The notes: a model not told the origin generated them from the letters alone. Shown: positions 8,735 through 16,977, numbered from the stretch's first letter. The stretch is DNA of 64,000 nucleotides from Gracilibacillus halotolerans (GCF_014206945.1 NZ_JACHON010000004.1:1-64000); one strand, 5' to 3'. Made by a program: numbers and translations.

Positions 8735-10843
8735 CTAATTCTCTTTAGGTTTATCATCTTTCTCTAGTAAGACAAGCATACCTGGCAACAATACTCCTCG
8801 GATAAGGAACGTATCCATTAAGATACCTATTGCTACAATAAAACCAAATACAAACAATAACTCGATTGGCTGTGTCATTAAAACTGCGAAAGTTGCTGCT
8901 AGGATTAACCCCGCAGAGGAAATGACGCCTCCAGTATGGGCTACTGCTGATGCTACAGCTTCACGCACATTCAGATGTTTTCGCTCTTCTAAATAACGTG
9001 AAACAAGCATGATGTTATAATCAATTCCTAGCGCAACAAGAAAGACAAACGCATATAACGGAACTCGGTTGTTCATATTCTCAATATCAAAGAGTAAATC
9101 AACTAAGAACATACCAAGACCTAATGCAGCAACAAAAGATATAACGATAGTCGCCATCATATACAGCGGCATTCGAATCGATTTAGTTAAAAAGATTAAC
9201 ATGAAAAAGATAAGCAATGTTTCTAAAATGATAATAATCATTAAGTCTCTATTATTTACTGTTCTATCATCTACTGCACCAGCTGTTTCTCCCGCAAAAT
9301 AGAGAGAACCTTCTATACCTGCATCTTCTAAAATCGAATCTGATTGCTCGATCATATTTTCTAATGAATCCATCGCCTCCAAAGCATAAGGATTTACTTC
9401 AAATGTTAGTAGTAATGAAGCTGCCTGAAAATCATCTGTGACTTGACTTTGCTGAACATTTGCAACCATATCTTCATCTACTAATATATCTACTATTTTA
9501 TTTATCTGGTCCTCGGTCATTTCATCGTTTGCTTCAATTAACACGGTCGTTTGAGCCAAGTCGCCAGGTTGAAATTTATCCTCTAGTATTTCATATCCAA
9601 CCCTAGAAGGCATATCCTCAGGGAAAGATTTTAATGTATCGAATTCGTAGTCGATTTGGAAAATGTTTAGCGCACTAATTAATAGAAATGCACCTACTAT
9701 TATTACCGACAACGCAGGCTTTTTAGATACGAAGCGTCCTACTCTACTCCAAAACGCGTTTGGTTTTGTCTCACTCTCTCCTACTTTTGGAATGAGTGGC
9801 CAGAATGATTTTCTTCCAAAGATAGTAAAGATAGCTGGAACGAATGTTACCGACGCTATTGTAACAACAACCATTGTGACAGAGAATAATGGTGCAAAAT
9901 TATTCGTGTCTCCAAAATTTGCAAAAAATAAGATAAGCATTGCAGCTAATACTGTACTACCAGAGAAAAAGACCGGGAGTCCTACTCCATGCATTGCTTG
10001 TTTCATAGCTTCATGTTTGCTTTCTTGCTTTCTTAGTTCTTCACGATATCTTGAAAAAACAAATAATGAATAATCAACTACAGCTGCAAAGAGCAATATA
10101 GACATAATCGATAATGCCTGTGTCCCCATTTGAACGCCCGCAACTTTTCCGACTACCCCGAGAAGCTGATTCACAACTTGGTATACAACACCAGCCGCTA
10201 GCAATGGAATTAGCGCTAATGCAGGAGAACGATATATAACAATAAGTAAAATGAGTATAATTCCGACAGTAGCTAATATTAAGACAACATCCGCTTGTGT
10301 AAATAAGTTTTTCGTATCGACGGATATTCCTGCTGGTCCTGTTACTTGTATTTCTATGTTTGTGTGCTCTTCAATCACATCATATAAATGCTCAATTGAC
10401 TCATCAATTTCTCCTGTATCAAGAGATTCATCGAAGTTCATTGGAAGAGTTGCTGTTGTACTATCCTCTGAGAAAAAACCTTGGAGAGCTTGTATTGGGA
10501 TTTGGTCAATTGGGACAATTTGATTCAATCCATTTATATTTTCCTCCGAAATTTTTTCAAAGGCGAGAGCAAATTCCTCTGGAGTTAATTCTCCATCCTT
10601 AGCCTGCATCACAACAATTGCAGGTATCCCATCATTGCTCTCAAAATATTCTTCTAACTTATCCTGAGCCACGACTGACTGCATATCGTCTGGAAATGGT
10701 TCGAGTCTCGATACTTCATATTCCCGTGCTCCTGGGGCTAAAAATGTAAGCAAAACCGTAAGTATTAGCCAGGCACCAGCTATTACCCATTTCCCATTTT
10801 TGCTACTCGAGTAATCTGTTATTCTATTTAAAATTTTCTTCAC
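8735..10843 (-). CDS. MMPL-family RND transporter
   Basis: The 702-residue protein has the internal duplication of MMPL exporters. Each half starts with one membrane helix, has an extracytoplasmic loop of about 150 residues, then five helices. The proton-relay Asp-Tyr pairs known from MmpL proteins are visible at D257-Y258 (VVDYSLF) and D608-Y609 (GIDYNIM), so it is probably active. Family members export lipids, hydrophobic compounds or drugs using proton-motive force. It lies downstream of a TetR gene, with two palindromic operators in the 97-bp gap, so it is very likely repressed by that TetR until a hydrophobic ligand appears. B. subtilis YdfJ is a related protein. Confidence 0.9.
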   Translation of the reverse strand: MKKILNRITDYSSSKNGKWVIAGAWLILTVLLTFLAPGAREYEVSRLEPFPDDMQSVVAQDKLEEYFESNDGIPAIVVMQAKDGELTPEEFALAFEKISEENINGLNQIVPIDQIPIQALQGFFSEDSTTATLPMNFDESLDTGEIDESIEHLYDVIEEHTNIEIQVTGPAGISVDTKNLFTQADVVLILATVGIILILLIVIYRSPALALIPLLAAGVVYQVVNQLLGVVGKVAGVQMGTQALSIMSILLFAAVVDYSLFVFSRYREELRKQESKHEAMKQAMHGVGLPVFFSGSTVLAAMLILFFANFGDTNNFAPLFSVTMVVVTIASVTFVPAIFTIFGRKSFWPLIPKVGESETKPNAFWSRVGRFVSKKPALSVIIVGAFLLISALNIFQIDYEFDTLKSFPEDMPSRVGYEILEDKFQPGDLAQTTVLIEANDEMTEDQINKIVDILVDEDMVANVQQSQVTDDFQAASLLLTFEVNPYALEAMDSLENMIEQSDSILEDAGIEGSLYFAGETAGAVDDRTVNNRDLMIIIILETLLIFFMLIFLTKSIRMPLYMMATIVISFVAALGLGMFLVDLLFDIENMNNRVPLYAFVFLVALGIDYNIMLVSRYLEERKHLNVREAVASAVAHTGGVISSAGLILAATFAVLMTQPIELLFVFGFIVAIGILMDTFLIRGVLLPGMLVLLEKDDKPKEN

Positions 10844-10889
10844 TCTCTACACTCCTTAATGCAAAAATTACCATTAACAAAAACAAAAG

Positions 10890-10904
10890 TGACACAAGTG
10901 TTAC
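10890..10904 (+). promoter_or_regulatory. Probable TetR-family operator, copy 1
   Basis: TGACACAAGTGTTAC is a near-perfect palindrome (TGACAC...GTGTTA). It is the exact reverse complement of the second copy at 10925-10939 and lies 46 bp upstream of the MMPL start. Confidence 0.65.
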
Positions 10905-10924
10905 TTTGCTATTATTCCATCATC

Positions 10925-10939
10925 GTAACACTTGTGTCA
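10925..10939 (-). promoter_or_regulatory. Probable TetR-family operator, copy 2
   Basis: GTAACACTTGTGTCA repeats copy 1 in inverted orientation with centres 35 bp apart, directly after the tetR stop codon. Two sites suggest cooperative binding or looping. The pair could also fold into a hairpin in RNA, but no T-run follows it. Confidence 0.65.
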
Positions 10940-10940
10940 A

Positions 10941-11516
10941 TTAATTATCTATGACAATACCATGGCTTAACATAAACCTGATATGTCCTATCCATTCTTC
11001 TGTAGGTAACTGTTCATGATTCGGTAAATCAATTGTATTAAAAATAAAACCAAGTATGAGACTATCCGGTAAATGAGCAGGAAATTTCTTTTGCTTTTTA
11101 CCTTTCGTGACAAACTCTTGTAAGGAGTGATACATTTCCAGATGTAGAGAGCTGATTCGTTTACGATTCTCTTCGGTATACTTACTGTTTATCTCAGGTA
11201 ACTTTATTGCCATTTCTCTAATCCGTTGATTGTCTTTATCAGCAAGAATACTCTGAAGCAAGGATTCGAATTGACTGTCGAAGTCGTCCAACGTACCGAT
11301 ATAGGTTAGATGTTCAATAAATTTCTCCATTTCATAGACCATGTAATTCGTTATAAGATGATCCTTGTTCTTGAAGTATTTGTATATTGCACCTCTTGAT
11401 ACCTTTAGATTGTCTGCTAAAATTGAAAAGTTAAATCCTTCATATCCAACTTCGAGAAGTAGTTCCTTTGTCTCTTGATAAAGATCCTCTTTTGTAAACT
11501 TGCGCTCGCGAGCCAT
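10941..11516 (-). CDS. TetR/AcrR-family transcriptional regulator
   Basis: This 191-residue regulator has an N-terminal helix-turn-helix at about 30-58 (FNFSILADNLKVSRGAIYKY), the strongly conserved TetR block, then a variable ligand-binding helical domain. I use the ATG at 11516, five bases after AGAGGTG, rather than the GTG three codons earlier. It is transcribed towards the MMPL exporter gene, and the tandem palindromes between the two genes are its likely targets. By analogy it represses the exporter and is released by an exported substrate. I see no operator copy upstream of tetR itself. Confidence 0.88.
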   Translation of the reverse strand: MARERKFTKEDLYQETKELLLEVGYEGFNFSILADNLKVSRGAIYKYFKNKDHLITNYMVYEMEKFIEHLTYIGTLDDFDSQFESLLQSILADKDNQRIREMAIKLPEINSKYTEENRKRISSLHLEMYHSLQEFVTKGKKQKKFPAHLPDSLILGFIFNTIDLPNHEQLPTEEWIGHIRFMLSHGIVIDN

Positions 11517-11573
11517 TTTATTCACCTCTCTCCTTATTATAGGAGAAAAGCCACGTAATTAAAATGGCTATCC

Positions 11574-12239
11574 TTAGTCATATAACTCTTCTGGTATCAC
11601 GATTTCTTGGTTTCCTGACACGTACGGAGCAATTTCGTATTGCTGAAAAACTAACGTAATCCCTGTGTCATTAAAATAAAATGCTGTATCCTTCGTTAAT
11701 ATGACATCTTCTTTTTTTAAATCCGGATAAAATATCTCAGGTCTTTCGATTGCATATTCCCATACGTAATTTTGAACATCTTTCAGTTGATCCTCACTCG
11801 TTAAAATGTCCGTTAAATAGATACGTGTTCCTTCCGTAGTATCGTAATTAAATGATTCTACTACGGTATTCCCATGTGCCCCACCCGTATACATATAATT
11901 ACTCGTTAAGATACTTAAATACGGTGGCTGGTTATATTTGACGTCAAAGTCTGTTTGGTAATCTGATTTATAATTATTTTCCTCAGCATCTTTGCGGATT
12001 TCTTCCCATTCTTCTGCTGAGTTTTGTATATACGTTGTGAAATCATTATTTATTTTTTCTTCAGCTTTCTTTGAGGATAATTTCTTTACTTGCGGATATT
12101 TCAATTTTGATTGATCTTCATATAAATGTTCTTCAACCACTGCAGGTTCTTCTTTCCCCTCTTTTGCAACGATTGTCCCCATCGCAAAAAAAGTGAATAT
12201 AAGACAAGTAAAGAGAAGCATATTCTTTTTCATGTACAT
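11574..12239 (-). CDS. Secreted DUF4163/DUF3298 domain protein (RsiV/PdaC-like)
   Basis: The 221-residue protein has a signal peptide (MYMKKNMLLFTCLIFTFFAM, then an Ala-Lys region), an N-terminal DUF4163-like part (KYPQVKKLSSKKAEEKIN) and a C-terminal DUF3298 part with the diagnostic YTGGAHGN near residue 118. These domains occur in the anti-sigma factor RsiV and the deacetylase PdaC, where DUF3298 binds lysozyme or cell-wall material. No transmembrane anti-sigma module or deacetylase domain is attached, so this is a stand-alone secreted version of uncertain role. I chose the ATG at 12239, with AAGGAG upstream; the longer frame begins with a charged stretch that would disrupt the signal peptide. 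Confidence 0.75.
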   Translation of the reverse strand: MYMKKNMLLFTCLIFTFFAMGTIVAKEGKEEPAVVEEHLYEDQSKLKYPQVKKLSSKKAEEKINNDFTTYIQNSAEEWEEIRKDAEENNYKSDYQTDFDVKYNQPPYLSILTSNYMYTGGAHGNTVVESFNYDTTEGTRIYLTDILTSEDQLKDVQNYVWEYAIERPEIFYPDLKKEDVILTKDTAFYFNDTGITLVFQQYEIAPYVSGNQEIVIPEELYD

Positions 12240-12379
12240 CTTACTCCTTCTTTTTTGTTTAGCTTTCTCTATCTTCCTCTCTTCCATTCACAAAACAAAT
12301 TTATAATCAAATCATCTTATGATTCGTTGTTTGTATGTTAAACTACTGACAAGAAGAATATATAGATAAAGGTAGGAGA

Positions 12380-13105
12380 ATGATGGTTAGAAGAAGAAAA
12401 GGGAAAATGGATTCTTTACAAATTTCCAGTAATTATTTACACGAAAACATAGAAGTTACTTGGTATTTACCAGAGGGGTTTACTCCCTTTAACGATTATC
12501 AGCTTGTTTTCATGCAAGATGGTAATGATTACTTCCAAATGGGAAGGATCGCTACTCTCAGTGATACATTGCATGATGATGGCGACATTAATCCTACTAT
12601 TTTCGTAGGCATTCATTATCAAAATCGTTATGACCGTTGGGATAAATATCATCCAGAAGGAAAACAAAATGATACCTACACATCTTTTTTAGTAAAAGAA
12701 GTCCTTCCCGCTGTCGAAGATGAATTACATATTACACCAATTTCACGTGCCTTAATGGGAGATTCACTCGCTGGAACGTTTGCATGGATGACGGCTACAA
12801 GTTTTCCATCTACGTTTCAAAAAGTTATTATGCAGTCACCTTTAGTTAATAAGAATGTCCTTATTCAAGCACGTAATATGAAACAGTCAGATCAGCTTGA
12901 AATTTATCATTCGATTGGATTAGAGGAAACGGAAGTTCATACAACTAGTGGTGATGTGACAAATTTCCTTCAACCCAATCGGGAGTTGAACAGACTGCTG
13001 AGTGAAACATGTGAGAACTACATATACAATGAATTTGACGGAAATCATACTTGGAAATATTGGCAGCAAGAACTTCCAACGATATTGAAGAAGATGTTTC
13101 GCTAA
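12380..13105 (+). CDS. yjcH: Esterase/alpha-beta hydrolase, YjcH-like
   Basis: The 241-residue protein has the alpha/beta-hydrolase nucleophile elbow GDSLAG with Ser129, a preceding FMQDGNDYF strand typical of the esterase D/enterochelin-esterase family, and a C-terminal FDGNHTWKYW containing the likely catalytic His. This matches B. subtilis YjcH in length and layout. GGAG lies just upstream of the start, and a second ATG follows immediately. The natural substrate is unknown. In B. subtilis yjcF, yjcG and yjcH are adjacent; here yjcF follows, yjcG is absent and the order differs. Confidence 0.8.
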   Translation: MMVRRRKGKMDSLQISSNYLHENIEVTWYLPEGFTPFNDYQLVFMQDGNDYFQMGRIATLSDTLHDDGDINPTIFVGIHYQNRYDRWDKYHPEGKQNDTYTSFLVKEVLPAVEDELHITPISRALMGDSLAGTFAWMTATSFPSTFQKVIMQSPLVNKNVLIQARNMKQSDQLEIYHSIGLEETEVHTTSGDVTNFLQPNRELNRLLSETCENYIYNEFDGNHTWKYWQQELPTILKKMFR

Positions 13106-13259
13106 TCTTTTGCGATGTTACATAACTAGTTGTAACGTACACCAAACTAACTATTACGTCACCCAGGATGGGCTATTATGTACGTCTAAGCGTATAAACT
13201 ACGATATGAATCTAGACCCATAGCCAAACTATTAACAATACTTTTTGAGGAGATTTACG

Positions 13260-13685
13260 ATGAATATATTAATTGCAACAACAGATCAACATCGAAAAGA
13301 TGCTTATTACGTTCGCGAAGAAGTATTTGTGAAAGAGCAAGGTGTTCCCATGACACTTGAAATAGATGATTTAGAAGAAGAGGCCATTCACTTTATAGGC
13401 TATCAGGGTAATCAACCAATTGCTGCAAGTCGAATGAGATTTGTAGATGATTACGCAAAGATGGAAAGAATTTGTGTTCGTAAAAATTCGCGCGGGAAAG
13501 GCTTAGGAAAAGAAATACTATTAGCCATGGAAAATAAGGCACTTAAAGAAAATATTAAAAAGGCAAAGCTTCATGCCCAAGTTCAAGCAAAAGATTTTTA
13601 CAAATCATTAGGCTACTCTGTTCTTTCAGATAAGGAGTTCATGGATGCCGGTATTCCGCATGTTGCTATGGTAAAGAATCTTTAG
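13260..13685 (+). CDS. yjcF: GNAT-family N-acetyltransferase, YjcF-like
   Basis: The 141-residue protein opens with VREEVFVKEQGVP and carries the acetyl-CoA loop RGKGLG (about residues 78-83) within RICVRKNSRGKGLGKEIL, the classic Q/RxxGxG motif. The N-terminal pattern matches the YjcF/ElaA-like branch. I chose the ATG at 13260 because GAGGAGA is correctly spaced; an in-frame start 15 bases earlier would lack a site. The acceptor substrate is unknown. Confidence 0.82.
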   Translation: MNILIATTDQHRKDAYYVREEVFVKEQGVPMTLEIDDLEEEAIHFIGYQGNQPIAASRMRFVDDYAKMERICVRKNSRGKGLGKEILLAMENKALKENIKKAKLHAQVQAKDFYKSLGYSVLSDKEFMDAGIPHVAMVKNL

Positions 13686-13759
13686 ACTTTCTTATCCAAT
13701 ACATTATTTTATCCTTTTTGGTGAAACTATTACGTAAAATGCCAAAGGGGGATAAACCG

Positions 13760-14443
13760 ATGTATGGTTCTATATTTATCGAGATATTGTTCGGTTTTGT
13801 ATTATTATTCTTCGTTGCAAAAATGTTGGGAAAAACGCAAATAAAACAGTTAACCGCATTCGATTTTGTCTCGGCTCTCATTTTAGGTGAATTGGTTGGG
13901 AATGGATTATATGATGATAAAGTTGGGCTCTTAGAAATTGCCTATGCTGTTTTTTTATGGGGGGCATTAATATATATAACAGAAATAATTACTCAAAAAT
14001 TTAAAGGAACGAGAAAGATGTTAGAAGGAAGTCCTGCTATTGTGATACATAAAGGACAATTACAAAGAGAGATTATGAGGAAAGGGAAATTAGATATCCA
14101 TCAACTTTTACACTTACTTCGCAGTAAAGGTGTATTTTCTGTACGCGAAGTAGATTATGCTATTTTAGAACGGGACGGTTCTATTTCCATCCTTCATAAA
14201 TCCTCCTTTCAAAACCCTACAAAGAGTGACCTTGACGTACCTTTAACACCTGTACATTTGTCTTTTTCATTAATTAATGATGGCGAAATAATCATAAACA
14301 ATCTACGTGAGATTGGAAAAGACCGTACATGGTTAAACAACGAATTAAAGAAACAAGGATTTCCTTCTGTAGAGGACGTCTTTTATGCCGAATATATTAA
14401 AGGACAAAAGTTACTAATTCAAGGATATGAGGACAACTCATAA
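13760..14443 (+). CDS. DUF421 membrane protein, YetF-like
   Basis: The 227-residue protein has three N-terminal membrane helices (about 4-22, 33-50 and 58-76) with the family signature GKTQIKQLTAFDFV after helix 1. A cytoplasmic mixed domain follows with the repeated strand-helix units of the YetF family (GVFSVREVDYAILERDGSISIL). B. subtilis paralogues include YetF, YdfR, YdfS, YkjA and YrbG. Some family members affect spore germination or membrane properties, but the molecular role is not established. The ATG at 13760 follows AAAGGGGGAT; the longer frame is unlikely. Confidence 0.82.
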   Translation: MYGSIFIEILFGFVLLFFVAKMLGKTQIKQLTAFDFVSALILGELVGNGLYDDKVGLLEIAYAVFLWGALIYITEIITQKFKGTRKMLEGSPAIVIHKGQLQREIMRKGKLDIHQLLHLLRSKGVFSVREVDYAILERDGSISILHKSSFQNPTKSDLDVPLTPVHLSFSLINDGEIIINNLREIGKDRTWLNNELKKQGFPSVEDVFYAEYIKGQKLLIQGYEDNS

Positions 14444-14587
14444 AACCATTTAAAAAGGGAAAAGCGTCTTATTCACCTCCCGACAAGCTTAAGAAAGACT
14501 TGACGGGGTGTGCTTTTCCATACAATAGCATTACCGTATACTACTTGAGCTAGTAAATTTGATTTGGATATTGTTTCTTAAACGAAA

Positions 14588-14615
14588 GAATACATGGCTA
14601 TTTCGCCATGTATTC
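14588..14615 (-). terminator. Hairpin downstream of the 14629-14907 gene
   Basis: A perfect 11-bp inverted repeat (GAATACATGGC at 14588-14598 and its complement at 14605-14615) lies just past the stop of the minus-strand gene. The following minus-strand tract is TTTCGTTT, a weak U-tract. Confidence 0.55.
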
Positions 14616-14628
14616 CAAATATATTATC

Positions 14629-14907
14629 TTATATTTTCGTATCTAGAAAAAGGCCTTTCTCATCCAAGTCATTCATAAATGTGTGATTCACGATCACTTG
14701 TTGGCCCGTATTTTTTAGTTTGTTATCTTTATCATAAATAAAATTATTTTCCGGGACTAACAATTTCTCTTCTTTCACAGAATCGTATTGCATATTATTT
14801 TGAATCGGATAAACCCGGTCAACTAAAAAGGGCCTCTGCTTCTCTTTCATTACTCTTTGATGATATTGTTGGTAGGTAAGTTGTTGAACTGGTGCAATAT
14901 ATCCCAT
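14629..14907 (-). CDS. Hypothetical protein of 92 residues
   Basis: A good binding site (GAGGAGGGA) precedes the ATG at 14907, and a hairpin follows the stop, so this is a real gene although I do not recognise it. The N-terminus MGYIAPVQQLTYQQYHQRV is Gln/Tyr-rich, the middle is basic, and there is no membrane segment or signal peptide. The start resembles short uncharacterised Bacillaceae proteins that begin MGYI-x-P-V/I. No cysteine is present. It is divergent from the C45-hydrolase gene, so the two may share a promoter region. Confidence 0.6.
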   Translation of the reverse strand: MGYIAPVQQLTYQQYHQRVMKEKQRPFLVDRVYPIQNNMQYDSVKEEKLLVPENNFIYDKDNKLKNTGQQVIVNHTFMNDLDEKGLFLDTKI

Positions 14908-14987
14908 GACTGTCCCTCCTCGCCTATTACTAATCTATACCCTTTATTCATCCGCTATAAACATATATATAACTAAAGGTGATCTTA

Positions 14988-16052
14988 ATGAAAAAGATAT
15001 TTACGAATATTATACAATTCCGTGGTAGTCATTATGACTTTGGATTGGAGCAAGGAAAGCAAATAAAAAATTCTTATATTATTAAAAACAGAGAAAATCA
15101 ATGGAAGATTAGAAAGCCACAATTTCGCATTGATCCTATAGAGACAAAGAACATCTTTCAAAATGTCGGTTCAAAAATCTGGGAAGAATTAGAAGGCTTG
15201 CAAGATGCACTCCAATGGCCAATCGAGCGTGTATTATTAGAATTTGGTGGTTATCGCAATCAAATCGTTCGATCAGGTTGTTCAATTTTAACCGGACATG
15301 ATTACATGATACGGAATTATGATTATCACCCTAAAACGTATGAAGGTCGTTTTTTAGTTTATCAACCTACTGACAGTGGTAATGCATCAATTGGTGTTAG
15401 TCAACGTATCACTGGTAGAGCAGATGGTATGAACGAAAAAGGTTTATCGATGGGTTATACGTTTATACATCGTAAACGTCCCGGAGATGGATTTGTTTGT
15501 CATATGATTGGAAGACTAATTTTGGAATTGTGTGATACTGTCGAGGATGCTACAGCACTTTTAAAGGAAATACCACATCGTGGCTCTTTTAGCTATGTGT
15601 TGAAGGATACGTCTAATACGGATGCCCGAATCGTGGAAGCGTCCCCTCGGAATGTCGATGTTCTAACTGGTAATCATTGTACCAATCATTTTCTAAAACA
15701 AACGGAAGAGAATCGCCATTATTTAGAAGATTCCAAACGACGATATAACGTTTTAGAAACAGAGACTAAACAGGAAATGAACGCTAAAGAAGCCTATTAC
15801 TTATTAAATGATTTGGATAAGGGACTTTTCTCGACAGATTATCGAAACTGGGCTGGTACAATTCATACGTCTGCTTATTTCCCAACAACGCTATCTGTTT
15901 GGTTTGCTTTAGGCAATAATAAAAATCCAAGCACACTCGACTTCTCTAGCTGGGTTCAAGGTAAAGATTTTGACGACATTTTACTATCTGGTGAAATCGA
16001 CACAGATATTCCATTCTTACATATGGAAAGGGCAGATTGGTTCCATAACTGA
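14988..16052 (+). CDS. C45-family Ntn hydrolase (acyl-CoA:6-APA acyltransferase-like)
   Basis: The 354-residue protein matches the C45/AAT family: an N-terminal propeptide-like region with RGSHYDFGLEQGKQI, then SGCSILTGHDYMIRNYDYHP. Cys98 is the probable autocatalytic N-terminal nucleophile after cleavage, and the downstream NYD/RAD residues are conserved. Further family blocks are GMNEKGLSMGYTFIHRK and VEASPRN. Fungal members make penicillin; most bacterial members hydrolyse amides of unknown identity. The ATG at 14988 follows AAAGGTG with 6-base spacing; a GTG at 14979 is rejected. A bidirectional terminator lies at 16082-16120. No signal peptide is seen. Confidence 0.82.
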   Translation: MKKIFTNIIQFRGSHYDFGLEQGKQIKNSYIIKNRENQWKIRKPQFRIDPIETKNIFQNVGSKIWEELEGLQDALQWPIERVLLEFGGYRNQIVRSGCSILTGHDYMIRNYDYHPKTYEGRFLVYQPTDSGNASIGVSQRITGRADGMNEKGLSMGYTFIHRKRPGDGFVCHMIGRLILELCDTVEDATALLKEIPHRGSFSYVLKDTSNTDARIVEASPRNVDVLTGNHCTNHFLKQTEENRHYLEDSKRRYNVLETETKQEMNAKEAYYLLNDLDKGLFSTDYRNWAGTIHTSAYFPTTLSVWFALGNNKNPSTLDFSSWVQGKDFDDILLSGEIDTDIPFLHMERADWFHN

Positions 16053-16081
16053 CGTCTGTCATAGCTAATCTAAGTAAAGAA

Positions 16082-16120
16082 AAACCAAGGGGTATCCTTC
16101 TTAGGTAAATCCCTTGGTTT
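16082..16120. terminator. Bidirectional terminator between convergent genes
   Basis: AAACCAAGGG (16082-16091) pairs with CCCTTGGTTT (16111-16120). It serves the C45 hydrolase on plus and the acidic coat-cluster protein on minus. Confidence 0.75.
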
Positions 16121-16132
16121 CGTTTCATCGTT

Positions 16133-16360
16133 CTATATCCATGAAAATGGTGGTCTTTGCTGATCATCTTCACGCTCGTTATCTTCTTCCTCTTGCACAT
16201 TTTCTTCCGGAGTCTCTCGTACCTCTTCTTCTCCTGTTGCCTCAATTTCTTCTCTTCTTGGACCAAAAAATGGATCTCTACGGCGAGGGGGGATAATCTC
16301 AACGTTTTCCGCATGGATCTCTAAATTTTTCACATGTATCACTTTTTTGTTTTCAGACAC
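16133..16360 (-). CDS. Acidic protein in the spore-coat cluster
   Basis: I place the start at the GTG at 16360, 8 bases after AAGGAG; an in-frame ATG at 16390 would read through that site. The 75-residue product starts with a strand-like segment (KKVIHVKNLEIHAENVEII), then PPRRRDPFFGPRRE, then an Asp/Glu-rich tail of about 30 residues ending RPPFSWI. I do not recognise a family. It lies 83 bp downstream of the CotO-like gene on the same strand and opposite cotZ, so a spore coat or crust role is a fair guess from context only. Confidence 0.55.
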   Translation of the reverse strand: MSENKKVIHVKNLEIHAENVEIIPPRRRDPFFGPRREEIEATGEEEVRETPEENVQEEEDNEREDDQQRPPFSWI

Positions 16361-16443
16361 CTTTTTCACTCCTTCATATCTATTCAACACTTATAAACTT
16401 AGTCAATATATCGTATGCATAGAACAATTGACATGCTACTGGG

Positions 16444-16812
16444 CTAAAACCCAAATAGATTTACTTCCTCAATTTCATCTAATTGAACCGTTATTTCTTT
16501 CTTTCTCCCTGGTAATAGGAGCTCAACGCTATTTTCTTCGATTGACTGAATATACCCTACAAACTTTCTTAGGTCTGTACGTATTTCACATTTTACTTTC
16601 GGTGCATAAAATGGTTGAGATAAAAAATATTCTAGCCGTTCCTCTATGTTCATATCTAAAAATTTCTTTTTGTTTTTTTTGGATACGTTTCTCTCTTCTT
16701 GCTGCATTGCTTTTTCTGCTTTTCCTGAATAAGTACTTTGCATATGTCGCTCTGTGAATTGAATTGATGGTTGCGTAATATACATCTTTGGTTGCTCATT
16801 TTTTCTATCCAA
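16444..16812 (-). CDS. cotO: Spore coat protein, CotO-like
   Basis: The 122-residue protein has a low-complexity, charged N-terminal half with basic tracts (KKNKKKF) and a C-terminal small beta domain (VKCEIRTDLRKFVGYIQSIEENSVELLLPGRKKEITVQLDEIEEVNLFGF) like that of CotO (B. subtilis YjbX). CotO is a morphogenetic outer-coat protein needed for late coat assembly. It is shorter than the B. subtilis protein. It is divergent from the cotZ-like gene, as expected for the yjbX-cotXYZ neighbourhood, and near fabI (yjbW). A possible sigma-K promoter lies upstream. Confidence 0.7.
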   Translation of the reverse strand: MDRKNEQPKMYITQPSIQFTERHMQSTYSGKAEKAMQQEERNVSKKNKKKFLDMNIEERLEYFLSQPFYAPKVKCEIRTDLRKFVGYIQSIEENSVELLLPGRKKEITVQLDEIEEVNLFGF

Positions 16813-16844
16813 TCTAGTTCCCTCCTGTCACCACTTTCTATATT

Positions 16845-16872
16845 AATTATATGAAGAGAGCCCATTTATTGT
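16845..16872 (-). promoter_or_regulatory. Possible sigma-K promoter of cotO
   Basis: On the minus strand an AC (16872-16871) is followed after 17 bases by CATATAATT (16853-16845). This fits the sigma-K pattern AC / CATAnnnTA at all but the final base. Confidence 0.4.
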
Positions 16873-16913
16873 GAAATGGAAAAAGAACTTTCATAACAGT
16901 GGCAAGCGTCTAT

Positions 16914-16940
16914 ACGTTATATGTGACCATACATACATTA
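16914..16940 (+). promoter_or_regulatory. Probable sigma-K promoter of cotZ
   Basis: AC at 16914-16915, a 16-base spacer and CATACATTA at 16932-16940 match the mother-cell sigma-K consensus (AC, CATAnnnTA), 38 bp before the cotZ-like start. Confidence 0.55.
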
Positions 16941-16977
16941 TATTGTTAGTATTTATTTTTGAAGGAGAGGATTTTTA

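Noticed and set aside
13100-13150. Inverted repeat GTTACATAACTAGTTGTAAC after yjcH
   Set aside because: The arms are only about 6 bp, with no T-run; could be chance.
14455-14520. Imperfect hairpin after the YetF-like gene
   Set aside because: CACCTCCCGACAAG and CTTGACGGGGTG pair only with bulges and no good T-run follows; too weak to call a terminator.
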